From positions 227,569-291,568 of the forward strand of contig JAIELK010000006.1 of NCBI GenBank assembly GCA_019753175.1: DNA of 64,000 nt, in the 5' to 3' direction. Position numbers and translations under genes: made by a program. Source of the DNA: Hyphomonadaceae bacterium (GTDB lineage: Bacteria; Pseudomonadota; Alphaproteobacteria; Caulobacterales; Aquidulcibacteraceae). Positions 18,019 to 27,260 of this stretch are shown here, one piece after another (the stretch's first letter is position 1; the number at the start of each line of letters is the position of its first letter). The notes beneath the pieces were generated by a model. It searched no databases. It was given only the letters and a program-made list of their open reading frames with translations, and was not told the DNA's origin.

Positions 18019-18576
18019 ATGGCCGACACCGCCGCCGATCCGCACGTGAGCGACGCCGCACATGCGAGCGACAACGCGCATGCGGCGGCGGTCGCCCATG
18101 GCGGCGAACACGCCGCGACGCCGTTTCCGCCTCTGGATACTTCGCTCTTTCCGAGCCAGCTAATCTGGTTCGCGCTCACGTTCGGGCTCTTGTACTACGT
18201 GGTCTCGCGCCACGTGCTGCCGAGCGTCGCCAGCGTGCTGGAGAAGCGCGCGGGAACCATCAAGTCCGATCTCGACGGCGCGGCGCAGAAAAGCGCCGCC
18301 GCTGACGCGGCGCGCGCGGAGATGGAGAAGGCGACGGCAAAGGCCCGCGCCGAAGCCCGCGCTATGATCGACGCCGCGCGCGCCGACGTCACAGCCAAGC
18401 TCACCGCCGAACAGGAGCAGGCGGAAGCGCGCCTGGTTGAACGTATCCGTGTCGCTGAGTTGCGCGTCGCCGACGCGCGCGCCAAAGCGCTGGCCGACGT
18501 GCCCGGCATCGCCGAAGCGCTGGCGCGCGAGATCGCCGACAAGCTGGCCCCGGCCAAAGTGAAGGAAGTGGCCTGA
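18019..18576 (+). CDS. atpG: F0F1 ATP synthase subunit b'
   Basis: 185 aa. A His/Ala-rich N-terminal extension of about 40 residues precedes one membrane helix (LIWFALTFGLLYYVVSRHVLP) and a long Ala/Glu/Arg coiled coil that forms half of the peripheral stalk. The extension and the position before subunit b mark it as b' (also called atpF2), found in alphaproteobacteria, cyanobacteria and plastids. Overlaps the next gene by one base. Confidence 0.92.
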   Translation: MADTAADPHVSDAAHASDNAHAAAVAHGGEHAATPFPPLDTSLFPSQLIWFALTFGLLYYVVSRHVLPSVASVLEKRAGTIKSDLDGAAQKSAAADAARAEMEKATAKARAEARAMIDAARADVTAKLTAEQEQAEARLVERIRVAELRVADARAKALADVPGIAEALAREIADKLAPAKVKEVA

Positions 18577-19061
18577 TGGAGATCACCGCCACCGAAATCG
18601 CCTTCGTCGCGCTGGTGCTGTTCATCGGTCTGCTCGTGTACCTGAAAGTGCCCGAGCAGGTGATGAAGGCGCTCGACGCGCGCTCGCAGGCGATCGCCAA
18701 AGAGCTGCACGACGCGCGCCGCCTGCGCGAGGAAGCCGAAGCGCTGCTTGCCGACTATCAGGCCAAGCGCGCGGCGGCGGAGGCAGACGCCAAAGCGATC
18801 GTCGAAAGCGCCAAGGAGCAAGCCGCAGCCGTGGCGGAAGAAACGCGCAAGTCGATGATGGCGGCGATGGCGCGGCGCGAAAAGCAAGCGGAAGATCGCA
18901 TCGCCTCGGCCGAAAGCAAAGCCGCCGATGACGTGCGCGCGGCGGCGGTGGAAGCCGCGGTCGCAGCCGCCGAACGTCTGATCCGCGAGCGCATGAACGA
19001 TAAGGCGCAAAGCGCGCTGATCGACGAGGGCGTCGCGGAATTGAAGCGCAAGTTCGGCTAA
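18576..19061 (+). CDS. atpF: F0F1 ATP synthase subunit b
   Basis: 161 aa. Membrane helix at about 6-24 (EIAFVALVLFIGLLVYLKVP), then a long charged coiled coil that dimerises with b' and reaches the F1 delta subunit. Standard length. Last gene of the F0 operon; the F1 genes are not in this window, consistent with the split arrangement of alphaproteobacteria. Its 3' end overlaps the convergent gene by four bases. Confidence 0.94.
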   Translation: MEITATEIAFVALVLFIGLLVYLKVPEQVMKALDARSQAIAKELHDARRLREEAEALLADYQAKRAAAEADAKAIVESAKEQAAAVAEETRKSMMAAMARREKQAEDRIASAESKAADDVRAAAVEAAVAAAERLIRERMNDKAQSALIDEGVAELKRKFG

Positions 19062-19594
19062 GCGGCCCGCACCTCCACGGGCGCGGCGGCCAGCCGCAGA
19101 TAAAGCGCCCGCCGTTCCGCCAACGGCCACCAATCGTAGAGAAAAATCTCCAGCGGCCGCCAATTGGCGACCCAGCCTAGGATGATCAGCCCTTCCGACA
19201 AAAAGCGCGACCACGCGTAGCTGACGGCGGTCTCGATCAAGCGTCCGCCGACCACGCACGCCGCCAACACGCCGAGCCCGATGCCGAGCGAAACGTAGCC
19301 GACGCGGAACAGTTCATGCAGGTCGCCGCGCGTGCGTTCGGCGCGATAGGTGAAATGGCGCCGGATGGCGTCCGCGAGTTCGCGTTGCGCCGCCTCCGTC
19401 GCTTCGGCGGCAGGCGCGTGCACGACGATCTTGAGCGCGCTCGTGCGCGCTGCCTCGCGCGCCCAGCCGACAATGAATTCCTCGGCGCTCTTGGCCAAGT
19501 CGCGCGATGGGATTGGAAACGGATCGTAGGGATCGAAAAGGTGCGCGAGCGTTTCGAGCTTAAGCTCGATGGTGGCCGGCGGCGGCTGCGACAC
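19058..19594 (-). CDS. Unrecognised membrane protein at the end of the glycine cleavage operon
   Basis: 178 aa. N-terminal soluble part with FDPYDPFPIPSRDLAKSAEE and an Arg-rich amphipathic segment, then two membrane helices (about 100-120 and 132-150) separated by SYAWSRFLSEG, and a conserved-looking GWVANWRPLEIFLYDWWP near the end. No family recognised and no link to glycine metabolism is visible. Start is a GTG two bases after the gcvPB stop, so it is almost certainly translated from the gcv transcript. Confidence 0.78.
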   Translation of the reverse strand: MSQPPPATIELKLETLAHLFDPYDPFPIPSRDLAKSAEEFIVGWAREAARTSALKIVVHAPAAEATEAAQRELADAIRRHFTYRAERTRGDLHELFRVGYVSLGIGLGVLAACVVGGRLIETAVSYAWSRFLSEGLIILGWVANWRPLEIFLYDWWPLAERRALYLRLAAAPVEVRAA

Positions 19595-19596
19595 CC

Positions 19597-21117
19597 CTAC
19601 TCCGCCGCGTGCTTGGCTGCGCCGTTTTCGCCACGCTTCCAGCGCAGTTTAGGCTGGCGTGCGGCGCGGGTATCGTCGAGGCGGCGCATCGGCGCGAGCC
19701 TTGGCGCCTGCTTGAAGAACTCCACCTCGCCCGCGTTCACGCGCTCGGCCAGCGCGATCATCACGTCGGCGAAACGGTCGAGTTCGCGCTTGGGTTCGGT
19801 CTCGGTCGGTTCGATCAACATGGCGCCGTGCACCACCAGTGGAAAATAGGTGGTGAACGGGTGATAGCCTTCGTCGAGCAGCGCCTTGGCCATGTCGATG
19901 GTCTCGACGCCTTTGGGCTTGATCGAAGAATCGTCGAACAAGGCCTCGTGCATGCACGGACCTTGGCCGAACGGCGCGTTGAAATGCGGCTTTAGACGCG
20001 CCAGCAGATAATTCGCATTGAGCACCGCATCTTCCGCAACTTGGCGGAGGCCATCTGAGCCGTGGCTCAGCATGTAGGTGAGCGCGCGCGTGAACATGCC
20101 CATCTGGCCATGAAACGCGCACATGCGCCCGAAGGCTTGCGTGCCGGCGCTGTGTTCGCGGAGTTCACGCGCGCCGCCGCGTTGCACGATATGTGGAACC
20201 GGTGCGAACGGCGCGAGCGCGGCGGAAAGCACGGTCGGCCCCGCTCCGGGGCCGCCGCCGCCGTGCGGGGTTGAGAACGTCTTGTGCAGATTGATGTGCA
20301 TGGCGTCGATGCCAAGATCGCCCGGGCGAACGCGGCCAACGATGGCGTTGTAATTGGCGCCGTCGCAATAGAAATAGCCGCCGGCTTCGTGGATCAGATC
20401 GGCGATCATCTTCACGTCGCGCTCGAACAGGCCGCACGTGTTCGGGTTGGTGATCATCACCGCGGCCACATCGGGGCCAAGCTTGGCCTTGAACGCCGCA
20501 AGATCGACGCGGCCGTCTTCCGTGCCCGGTACTTCATCGACGGTGAAGCCCGCCGCAACCGCCGTCGCCGGATTGGTGCCGTGCGCGGAGCTTGGCACCA
20601 GCACGCGCTTACGCGTGTCCGATTCGCCGCGCGCGGCGAGTGCGGCCTTGATCGCCAGCATGCCGCAGAATTCGCCATGCGCGCCGGCCTTGGGCGAGAG
20701 CGCCACCGCCGGCATGCCGGTCAATTCCATCAGCCAGTGCGCGAGTTCGTCCATCAGTTCGAGCGCGCCTTGGATCGTGGCGATGGGCTGCAATGGATGG
20801 ATATCGGCAAAGCCCTCGAACCGCGCGACGCGCTCGTTCAAGCGCGGATTGTGTTTCATCGTGCACGAGCCCAGCGGGAAGAGCCCGAGATCGATGGCGT
20901 AGTTCTTCTGAGAGAGCCGCACGAAATGCCGCATGGTTTCGGGCTCGGAGAGCCCCGGCAGATCAAGCGGCGCTTTGCGCGCGAGGCCGCCGAGCTTGTT
21001 TGGCGTATTTTTTGGCGCGGGCAGATCGACGCCCGTTCCCGTCGCGTGGCCGGTTTCGAAGATCAGCGGCTCAGCTTGCAAGAGCCCGCGATTGCCGGAG
21101 GTGGTTTCAATTTTCAT
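19597..21117 (-). CDS. gcvPB: Glycine dehydrogenase (decarboxylating) subunit 2
   Basis: 506 aa, C-terminal half of the P-protein, encoded separately as in many alphaproteobacteria. Carries the PLP lysine in [19 protein letters not shown] and the conserved [14 protein letters not shown]. With GcvPA it decarboxylates glycine and passes the aminomethyl group to lipoyl-GcvH. Its ATG overlaps the gcvPA stop as ATGA. The C-terminal 20 residues are rich in Arg/Lys/Ala and extend beyond the usual end. Confidence 0.96.
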   Translation of the reverse strand: MKIETTSGNRGLLQAEPLIFETGHATGTGVDLPAPKNTPNKLGGLARKAPLDLPGLSEPETMRHFVRLSQKNYAIDLGLFPLGSCTMKHNPRLNERVARFEGFADIHPLQPIATIQGALELMDELAHWLMELTGMPAVALSPKAGAHGEFCGMLAIKAALAARGESDTRKRVLVPSSAHGTNPATAVAAGFTVDEVPGTEDGRVDLAAFKAKLGPDVAAVMITNPNTCGLFERDVKMIADLIHEAGGYFYCDGANYNAIVGRVRPGDLGIDAMHINLHKTFSTPHGGGGPGAGPTVLSAALAPFAPVPHIVQRGGARELREHSAGTQAFGRMCAFHGQMGMFTRALTYMLSHGSDGLRQVAEDAVLNANYLLARLKPHFNAPFGQGPCMHEALFDDSSIKPKGVETIDMAKALLDEGYHPFTTYFPLVVHGAMLIEPTETEPKRELDRFADVMIALAERVNAGEVEFFKQAPRLAPMRRLDDTRAARQPKLRWKRGENGAAKHAAE

Positions 21118-22460
21118 GACAGGGCCGCCTTCAACGCCTTCGCATACGCCGCGATGTCGTCATCCGTATTCATCTCCGTCGCGCAGGCGATCAACACATC
21201 GTCCATGCCGGCGTGCGGATTGAGCCGGCTCATAGCCACGCCCGCGATCACGCCTTGCTCGGCCAGGGCGTCGACTATTCCCTGCGCGGGCTTTGTGAGC
21301 TTCAGCGCAATTTCGTTGAAGAAGCGCTTGGTCAGCACTTCTACGCCCTTCACCGCGCCAAGCGCATCGGCGAGCGCGATCGCCTTTTCGTGATTCAGCG
21401 TCGCCAACCGACGCAACCCCGCTTCCCCCAAAAGCGTCATGTGGATGGTCCAGGCGAGTTGGCAGAGCCCCGAATTGGTGCAGATATTGCTGGTCGCCTT
21501 TTCGCGGCGGATGTGCTGTTCGCGCGTCGACAGCGTCAGCACGAAGCCGCGCTTGCCATCGGCGTCGAGCGTTTCGCCGGCGACGCGGCCGGGCATCTGG
21601 CGGATGTATTTTTCGCGGGTCGCGAACAGGCCCACATAGGGCCCGCCGAAATTGAGTGCGTTGCCGATCGATTGGCCTTCGCCGCAGACGATATCCGCGC
21701 CCATGGCGCCCGCGGGTTCGATCAGACCGAACGAAACACATTCGGTGAACGTCGCCACCATCAAGCTGCCTGCGCCACGCGCGGCTTCGCCGATCTTGGT
21801 CAGATCAGTGATCGTGCCGAATACGTTCGGCGATTGCACGATCAATGCCGCCACATCGCCGCCGAGATGCTTCGTCACCGCCGCTTCATCGTCCACCGCC
21901 GCCGGCAGCGCAACGACTTCCAAACCAAGCGCTTCGCACGCCGTGCGAGCGGTGTCGACATAGTGCGGGTGCACGCCGCCGGAGAATATGATCTTCCGCC
22001 GCTTGGTGACGCGCGCGGCCATCATCGCCGCTTCCGCGCACGCGGTGGAGCCATCGTACATCGAGGCGTTGGCGACCTCCATGTCGAGCAAGAGCGCGAC
22101 CTGGCTTTGGAATTCATACAGAGCCTGCAGCGTTCCTTGCGCGATTTCGGGCTGATAAGGCGTGTACGATGTGAGAAATTCGCTGCGCTGGATGATGTGA
22201 TCGACGGTGGCGGGCACATGATGGCGATAAGCGCCGCCGCCTAAGAAAAACGCGGTGCGTCCAGCGGGCGTATTCTTCTCCGCCAGCGCATGCATATGCC
22301 GATGCACCTCGATTTCGCCCTGCGCGCGCGGCAGATCGACCAAGTGCTTCAGCAGCGCTTGCTTCGGCACGTCGACGAAAAGCTCGTCAATCTGCTTCGC
22401 GCCGATGACGTTCAGCATCTGCTGGCGATCGACGTCGGTGAGCGGGAGGTAACGCATCAC
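21114..22460 (-). CDS. gcvPA: Glycine dehydrogenase (decarboxylating) subunit 1
   Basis: 448 aa, the N-terminal half of P-protein. Begins [20 protein letters not shown] (MRYLPLT is typical), with [17 protein letters not shown] and [10 protein letters not shown], which match the pocket residues of the alpha subunit; no PLP lysine is expected in this half. Forms an alpha2-beta2 enzyme with GcvPB. Overlaps gcvH and gcvPB by four bases each. Confidence 0.96.
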   Translation of the reverse strand: MMRYLPLTDVDRQQMLNVIGAKQIDELFVDVPKQALLKHLVDLPRAQGEIEVHRHMHALAEKNTPAGRTAFFLGGGAYRHHVPATVDHIIQRSEFLTSYTPYQPEIAQGTLQALYEFQSQVALLLDMEVANASMYDGSTACAEAAMMAARVTKRRKIIFSGGVHPHYVDTARTACEALGLEVVALPAAVDDEAAVTKHLGGDVAALIVQSPNVFGTITDLTKIGEAARGAGSLMVATFTECVSFGLIEPAGAMGADIVCGEGQSIGNALNFGGPYVGLFATREKYIRQMPGRVAGETLDADGKRGFVLTLSTREQHIRREKATSNICTNSGLCQLAWTIHMTLLGEAGLRRLATLNHEKAIALADALGAVKGVEVLTKRFFNEIALKLTKPAQGIVDALAEQGVIAGVAMSRLNPHAGMDDVLIACATEMNTDDDIAAYAKALKAALS

Positions 22461-22831
22461 AGCCCCTTCACGTAGTCGGCATACGCGGCTTCATCCATCA
22501 GCGCGTAGAACTCGGCCTTGTTCGAAGGTCGCATCTTCACGAACCAGCCATCGGCTTGCGGACTCTGATTGATGGTTTCCCAGTTCGCGTTCTGGATCGC
22601 TTCGTTGGCGGCGGTAATCACGCCGGAGATCGGCGCGTAGACATCGGACGCTGTCTTCGCGCTCTCCACCACCGCCATCTCCGCGCCCTGCGCGAAGCTC
22701 ACGCCTTCGGCCGGCAGCTCCGCGAAAACCACATCGCCCAATTGCTCGGCGGCGTAGGCGGTGATGCCGACGATGGCGACGTCGCCCTCAAGGCGGACCC
22801 ATTCGTGATCTTTGGTGTAGCGCGTGGTCAT
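22457..22831 (-). CDS. gcvH: Glycine cleavage system H protein
   Basis: 124 aa, full length. The lipoyl-accepting lysine lies in [17 protein letters not shown] (about residue 63). [17 protein letters not shown] at the N-terminus and GWFVKMRPS near the C-terminus are conserved. Shuttles the methylamine group between P-, T- and L-proteins. Overlaps gcvT and gcvPA by four bases. Confidence 0.97.
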   Translation of the reverse strand: MTTRYTKDHEWVRLEGDVAIVGITAYAAEQLGDVVFAELPAEGVSFAQGAEMAVVESAKTASDVYAPISGVITAANEAIQNANWETINQSPQADGWFVKMRPSNKAEFYALMDEAAYADYVKGL

Positions 22832-23994
22832 GAGCCCTTCCCCTTCCTCACATAACGATGCGGCACGAATGGCAGCGGGACGATGGTGGCGCTGCGCGGC
22901 GTGCCGCGGATCATCAGGTCGACGACATGTCCCGGCTCGGCGTGCGCAGTCTCGACATAGCCCATCGAGATGGGGCCGTTCAGCGTCGGCGAGAAACCGC
23001 CTGACGTGACAACGCCAATCTTCTTGCCGTCCTTGAAGATCTCGACGCCCTCGCGCGCGGGCGCGCGATCATTGGGGCGGATGCCTACGCGCCTGCGCGC
23101 GGCGCCTAACTCGTACTCGCGCAGAATGCGCTTAGCGCCCGGGAAATCCTTGGCTTCGCGACGCCGCTTCTGGATCGTCCAGGCGAGGTCGGCCTCGATC
23201 GGCGACGTGGTCGCATCGAGGTCGTGGCCGTAGAGACAAAGCCCAGCTTCGAGGCGCAAGCTGTCGCGCGCGCCGAGACCGACAGGCTTCACTTCGGGGT
23301 GCGCGAGCAAAGCTTCCGCCAGCGCCGTCGCATGCTCGGCGCGCACCATAATTTCGTAACCGTCCTCGCCGGTGTAGCCCGAGCGCGTCACTGTTAGGCG
23401 TCCGAACGCGTCGAAGCGACGCACCGTCATGAAACTCATGTCGGCGAGCGCCGGATCGATCACGGCCGCCGCGACCATGTGCGCGCTCGGCCCCTGCAGC
23501 GCCAGCAGGCAACGATCATCGGCGCGCACCAAATTGGCTTCGCCTTTGGTGGCCTGCTCGATCAGCGCCCAATCCTGATGCTTACACCCGGCGTTGACGA
23601 CGATGTAGAGATCGCCAGCGGCGCCAGGCTCGGCCGGCCGCGCGATCATCAGATCGTCGAGCACGCCGCCCTCTTCGTTGGTGATCATGGTGTAGCGGAC
23701 TTGGCCCGCCTTCAGCCCTTGTATGTCCGCCGGCACGAGCCGCTCGATCAGCGACGCGACTTTTTTGTGCGCTTCCTCGCCTTCAAAGCCATGGCCTTTC
23801 GGCAGCGCGAAGAAGCACGGCCCCATGTGCGACACATCGAACAAACCCGCGTGCGCGCGTGTCCAGTTGTGCTCGGCGATCAGGCCTTCAAATTGCAGCG
23901 GCATGTCGTAGCCGGCGAAATCGCCGAATTTCGAGGTGAGCGCGCGCCAAAGCGCGTCAAGTGGCAGCTTCTTCGGTGGTTCGGTGTCGGCCAT
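22828..23994 (-). CDS. gcvT: Aminomethyltransferase (glycine cleavage T protein)
   Basis: 388 aa from ATG 23994; an in-frame ATG 13 codons upstream lies in the riboswitch leader and is less likely. Transfers the methylene group to tetrahydrofolate and releases ammonia. Signatures: GLFDVSHMG near the N-terminus, ALQGPSA, RSGYTGEDGYEI and LRLEAGLCLYGHD. First gene of the operon, directly behind the tandem glycine riboswitch. Confidence 0.96.
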   Translation of the reverse strand: MADTEPPKKLPLDALWRALTSKFGDFAGYDMPLQFEGLIAEHNWTRAHAGLFDVSHMGPCFFALPKGHGFEGEEAHKKVASLIERLVPADIQGLKAGQVRYTMITNEEGGVLDDLMIARPAEPGAAGDLYIVVNAGCKHQDWALIEQATKGEANLVRADDRCLLALQGPSAHMVAAAVIDPALADMSFMTVRRFDAFGRLTVTRSGYTGEDGYEIMVRAEHATALAEALLAHPEVKPVGLGARDSLRLEAGLCLYGHDLDATTSPIEADLAWTIQKRRREAKDFPGAKRILREYELGAARRRVGIRPNDRAPAREGVEIFKDGKKIGVVTSGGFSPTLNGPISMGYVETAHAEPGHVVDLMIRGTPRSATIVPLPFVPHRYVRKGKGS

Positions 23995-24036
23995 ATCAAT
24001 CCCAGGTACGCGCGGCGCATGCCGCAAAGGCACGCT

Positions 24037-24251
24037 ACCCCCGCTGTCCTGGGCGCCTGAGAGATTTACTCCTTCGGCGGCGCCGCCCGTATCGCTTCGC
24101 AGTCCGATGCCGAATGGCCGTCGAACCGCGATACTGGCGGTGCTCTATCCAGCGTGTTCATCCCCCCGCGGTCCGGTTCCCTGAGAGTTTCCGGGGCGGT
24201 TGCTCCTTCGGGGTTGGCCCTTATTCGCCAATCTCTCCCGCGGGGTTCGCT
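24037..24251 (-). promoter_or_regulatory. Tandem glycine riboswitch
   Basis: Read on the minus strand, two aptamer cores are visible. The 5' core (about 24251-24175) starts GCGGGAGAG and has CCGAAGGAGCAA then CTCTCAGG. The 3' core (about 24173-24037) has GCCGAAGGAGTAAAT then CTCTCAGGCGCCCAGGACAG followed by a G-run. The repeated CGAAGGAG(C/T)AA...CTCTCAGG pair is the hallmark of the glycine aptamer, and the element ends about 40 nt before gcvT. Glycine binding normally switches the gcv operon on. Boundaries are approximate. Confidence 0.9.
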
Positions 24252-24325
24252 TGTCTGGCCAGTCAGGGGCGACTCGGCGTCGGCCCTGAGTGTTGCGCGG
24301 AACCTGGGGGCGGGCGGCGCCGGAG

Positions 24326-25069
24326 TCAATCGCCCCAGCTAAGCGTGGCCTTGCCCCTGAGCACAGCTTCCGCCTCCGCCGTGTGCTTGGCCCCGGATGC
24401 ATCATGCAAGTCGAGGCCTTTGAGCAGGCGCAGCGGCGCCCGCGAGCCCTTTCGCGCCCGCACGATCACGCGCTTGGCGGCGGCTTCGGCGCGTGGGCGA
24501 ATCGGCAGCACATCCACGCCGCCCAGTCTGCCGTCGAGCGCGGCAAGCAATGCCGGGAGCTTCGAGGCGCGGTGGATCAGCGTGAGCGCCGCGCCGCCAG
24601 TGAGGCGATCCGCCAGCGCGGCGATCCATTGATCGGCCGGCGCATCGGCGATGTATGCGTCCCGGCGCGATGGCGCGGGCGATCGCCCCTCGCCTTCGGC
24701 GTCGAACGGTGGATTGACGAAGACCCCGTCGAACACGCCCCAATGCACGCGCCGGTCGAGCACATCGCCCATGACGATTTCGACACGATCCGACATCGCG
24801 TTGAGGGCGACATTTTCGCGTGCAAGCTGGGCGATGTTCTGATCGCGTTCGACTCCGACTAGGCGCGCGTTCTCATTGCGTGCGGCGACCACCAGCAAGG
24901 CGGCGCCGACGCCACAGCCCGCTTCCATGAGCCGTGCGCCAGCCGGTGCTTCAACCGCGGCAGCCAGCAGCAGCGTGTCCGCGTTGACGCGATAGCCCTG
25001 GGCCGGCTGGCGGATGCGGAGCCGACCGTTCAGCAAGGTGTCTTCAGTGATATCAGTTCCAGGCGACAT
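24326..25069 (-). CDS. tRNA1(Val) A37 N6-methyltransferase-like enzyme (TrmN6/YfiC family)
   Basis: 247 aa from ATG 25069 (in-frame ATGs at 25084 and 25078 are possible). AdoMet-binding motif I LMEAGCGVGAALLVVAA and the catalytic NPPF tetrapeptide of N6-adenine methyltransferases (FVNPPFDAEG) are clear, and the N-terminal LRIRQPAQGYRVNADTLLLA is typical of this family. Expected to methylate an adenine in tRNA; the exact substrate cannot be read from sequence. Divergent from the polyprenyl synthase gene. Confidence 0.85.
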   Translation of the reverse strand: MSPGTDITEDTLLNGRLRIRQPAQGYRVNADTLLLAAAVEAPAGARLMEAGCGVGAALLVVAARNENARLVGVERDQNIAQLARENVALNAMSDRVEIVMGDVLDRRVHWGVFDGVFVNPPFDAEGEGRSPAPSRRDAYIADAPADQWIAALADRLTGGAALTLIHRASKLPALLAALDGRLGGVDVLPIRPRAEAAAKRVIVRARKGSRAPLRLLKGLDLHDASGAKHTAEAEAVLRGKATLSWGD

Positions 25070-25108
25070 GCGACCCATCCGCACGCGCGGACTGGGCTAA
25101 CTTGACCA

Positions 25109-26176
25109 GTGTGCGCGCCGTTAGCATCGTCCGACGGTAAGCGAGGTCAAGCGGAGGCCCCTTTGGGACCGGCAGTGGGACATGCCAAGCGAAACGCCGG
25201 GCCACACGCCGTGGACCGGCTGGCTGCGCTTCTGGCGGAGGACCTGGAGGCCGTCGACGCCCTCATCCATCACCACATGGTGAGCCCGGTCGGGGTTATC
25301 CCCAACCTGGCGGCGCACTTGATCGACGCGGGCGGCAAGCGCATTCGGCCGCTGATTACTCTGGCCGCGGCACGCCTCTGCGGCGGCGGTGGCGATGGCG
25401 CGCGCAAGCTCGCGGCGGCGGTCGAATTCATTCACTCCGCCACCCTGCTTCACGATGACGTCGTCGACGTTTCGGCCATGCGCCGCGGGCGCAAGAGCGC
25501 CAACCTGATCTGGGGCAATTCCGCCAGCGTCTTGGTCGGCGACTTTCTCTTCGCGCGTTCGTTCAACCTGATGGTTGAGACCGGCGACATCCAGGTGCTC
25601 GACATCCTGGCACGCGCCGCCAGCGTCATCGCCGAAGGCGAAGTGATGCAACTCGCCGCCGCCAACGACGCAGAGACGACACGCGAGCGCTACATGGCTA
25701 TCGTGGCCGCCAAGACGGCGGCGTTGTTCGCCGCGGCGGCAAAGGCGGGCGCGGTTTGCGCCGGGCGCGCGGGCGCGGAAGCGACAGCGCTGGAAACCTA
25801 CGGCCGCGAACTGGGGCTGGCGTTCCAGCTCGTTGACGACGCGCTCGACTATGGCGGTCTGTCGCAAACCATGGGCAAAAACGCCGGGGACGACTTCAAG
25901 GAAGGCAAGGTCACGCTGCCGGTCGTGATCGCCCGCGACGCAGGCGATGATTCCGAGCGCGCGTTCTGGCGGCGTGTGATGGGCGGCGAGCGCAGCGACG
26001 ACGATTTCTACCGCGCGCAGGCGTTGCTGAAGCGGCACGACGCGCTGGCGATGACGATCGAGGCTGCGCGCGAGCACGCCGATGGCGCGCGCCGTGCGCT
26101 CGCATCCCTGCCGGGCAACGCCTACAGCGAAGCACTTGCGCAATTGCCGGATTTCGTGCTCGAACGCGCTTATTAG
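25109..26176 (+). CDS. Polyprenyl (octaprenyl-type) diphosphate synthase
   Basis: Up to 355 aa; the start is uncertain, since GTG codons at 25109, 25175 and 25211 are all in frame and none has a strong ribosome site. Both Asp-rich motifs are intact: LLHDDVVD and QLVDDALDYGG, with GGKRIRPLITLAAA before the first. The residues before FARM (ATLLHDDVVD) are small, typical of long-chain enzymes. Likely makes the ubiquinone side chain (ispB role). The 3' end overlaps the convergent WecA-like gene by four bases. Confidence 0.9.
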   Translation: MCAPLASSDGKRGQAEAPLGPAVGHAKRNAGPHAVDRLAALLAEDLEAVDALIHHHMVSPVGVIPNLAAHLIDAGGKRIRPLITLAAARLCGGGGDGARKLAAAVEFIHSATLLHDDVVDVSAMRRGRKSANLIWGNSASVLVGDFLFARSFNLMVETGDIQVLDILARAASVIAEGEVMQLAAANDAETTRERYMAIVAAKTAALFAAAAKAGAVCAGRAGAEATALETYGRELGLAFQLVDDALDYGGLSQTMGKNAGDDFKEGKVTLPVVIARDAGDDSERAFWRRVMGGERSDDDFYRAQALLKRHDALAMTIEAAREHADGARRALASLPGNAYSEALAQLPDFVLERAY

Positions 26177-27219
26177 GTCATTTCGCGCTTATGGGCGAAG
26201 TCGCGCGTGTACGCCGACACGCCGACATAGAGAGCGGCCAGCGTGACAAGCGCGATCCATGGCAATGCGCTGTCCGCGAGCGGCGCGAGCAGGATGCCAA
26301 GCACGCCGCACGACGCCATCGCCGCCCAGTACGCGAGCGTCACATGCGCCGGGCTGAAGCCCGCCCGGATCGCAATCTGGTAGAAGTGCTCCTGGTGTCC
26401 CACCAGGATTTTACGCCTTTTGTACAAACGCCAAGCAAGCGTCAGCAGCGCGTCCGCCAGCAGCGGCATGAACAGGATCGGCGGTATGAACGGCGAGACG
26501 TCGGTGCGCGCCAAGATAATCAGAGAAGCGATGGCCGCCATCGCCCCTGAAAACAACGCCCCGGCGTCGCCGGCGAAGATTCGCCCGTTGGGAAAGTTCC
26601 ACACCAAGAACCCGCCGATCGCGCCGGCCGCGCAAAAGCACAGCGCCGCGGCAATGTTGATGTCGTAGCTGAGGGCGATGGCGCCGAGAGCCAAAATTCC
26701 GATCGCTGTCGACCCGAGCGAGAGTCCATTGGCGCCATCCAAGAAGTTGACGCTGTTGACGAGCGTGAACACCCAGAGCGCAGTGCCAAAAAGCCCGAAC
26801 GACAGGCCGAGCTTCCACTCCGCACCGCCGCCCAACGGCAATTCGTCGACGACCCCCATCGTGATCGCAATCCCAATCGAGAGCAGACTGAAAGCCAGGA
26901 TTTTGGTGCGCGGTCCCAGGCGGCGCGTGTCATCAATGAAGCCGAGGATCAGAAACAGGAACGCGAAGACGGAGACGAGCCAGATCAGCGTGGCGTGTTG
27001 GCGCAGAAGCCCCAAACCGCTCTCGAATTCGATAACGCCGATGACCGCTACCGCGTAGCCGACAGCGATGCCGAGGCCGCCGCTGGTCGGCGTTGGCCAC
27101 TGGTGGGCCTTGTGCTCTTCATCCGGCGTGTCGACTGGACCCGCCGCGATCAGCGCGCGGCAGACGAGCAGACTGACAATCGCCGCGACAGCCGCTCCCG
27201 CGACAAGTTCCCAGATCAC
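26173..27219 (-). CDS. WecA/TagO-like polyprenyl-phosphate sugar-1-phosphate transferase
   Basis: 348 aa, start GTG 27219. Polytopic membrane enzyme of the MraY/WecA (glycosyltransferase 4) family with about ten helices. Catalytic signatures: LILGFIDDTRR (Asp pair), NSVNFLDGANGL, FPNGRIFAGDAGALFSG and the HQEHFYQ loop that marks the WecA/TagO branch rather than MraY. Would start an undecaprenyl-linked glycan such as O-antigen or capsule. N-terminal KAHQWPTPTSGGLGI is the conserved substrate loop. Sugar specificity cannot be told. Confidence 0.9.
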   Translation of the reverse strand: MIWELVAGAAVAAIVSLLVCRALIAAGPVDTPDEEHKAHQWPTPTSGGLGIAVGYAVAVIGVIEFESGLGLLRQHATLIWLVSVFAFLFLILGFIDDTRRLGPRTKILAFSLLSIGIAITMGVVDELPLGGGAEWKLGLSFGLFGTALWVFTLVNSVNFLDGANGLSLGSTAIGILALGAIALSYDINIAAALCFCAAGAIGGFLVWNFPNGRIFAGDAGALFSGAMAAIASLIILARTDVSPFIPPILFMPLLADALLTLAWRLYKRRKILVGHQEHFYQIAIRAGFSPAHVTLAYWAAMASCGVLGILLAPLADSALPWIALVTLAALYVGVSAYTRDFAHKREMT

Positions 27220-27260
27220 ACGTCACCTCGCGGCCCGGCTAGCTGTGACAGCCTCGACGG

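Noticed and set aside
20284..21393. 369-codon plus-strand frame opposite gcvPB
   Set aside because: Mirror of the conserved P-protein gene; Arg/His-rich composition typical of antisense frames.
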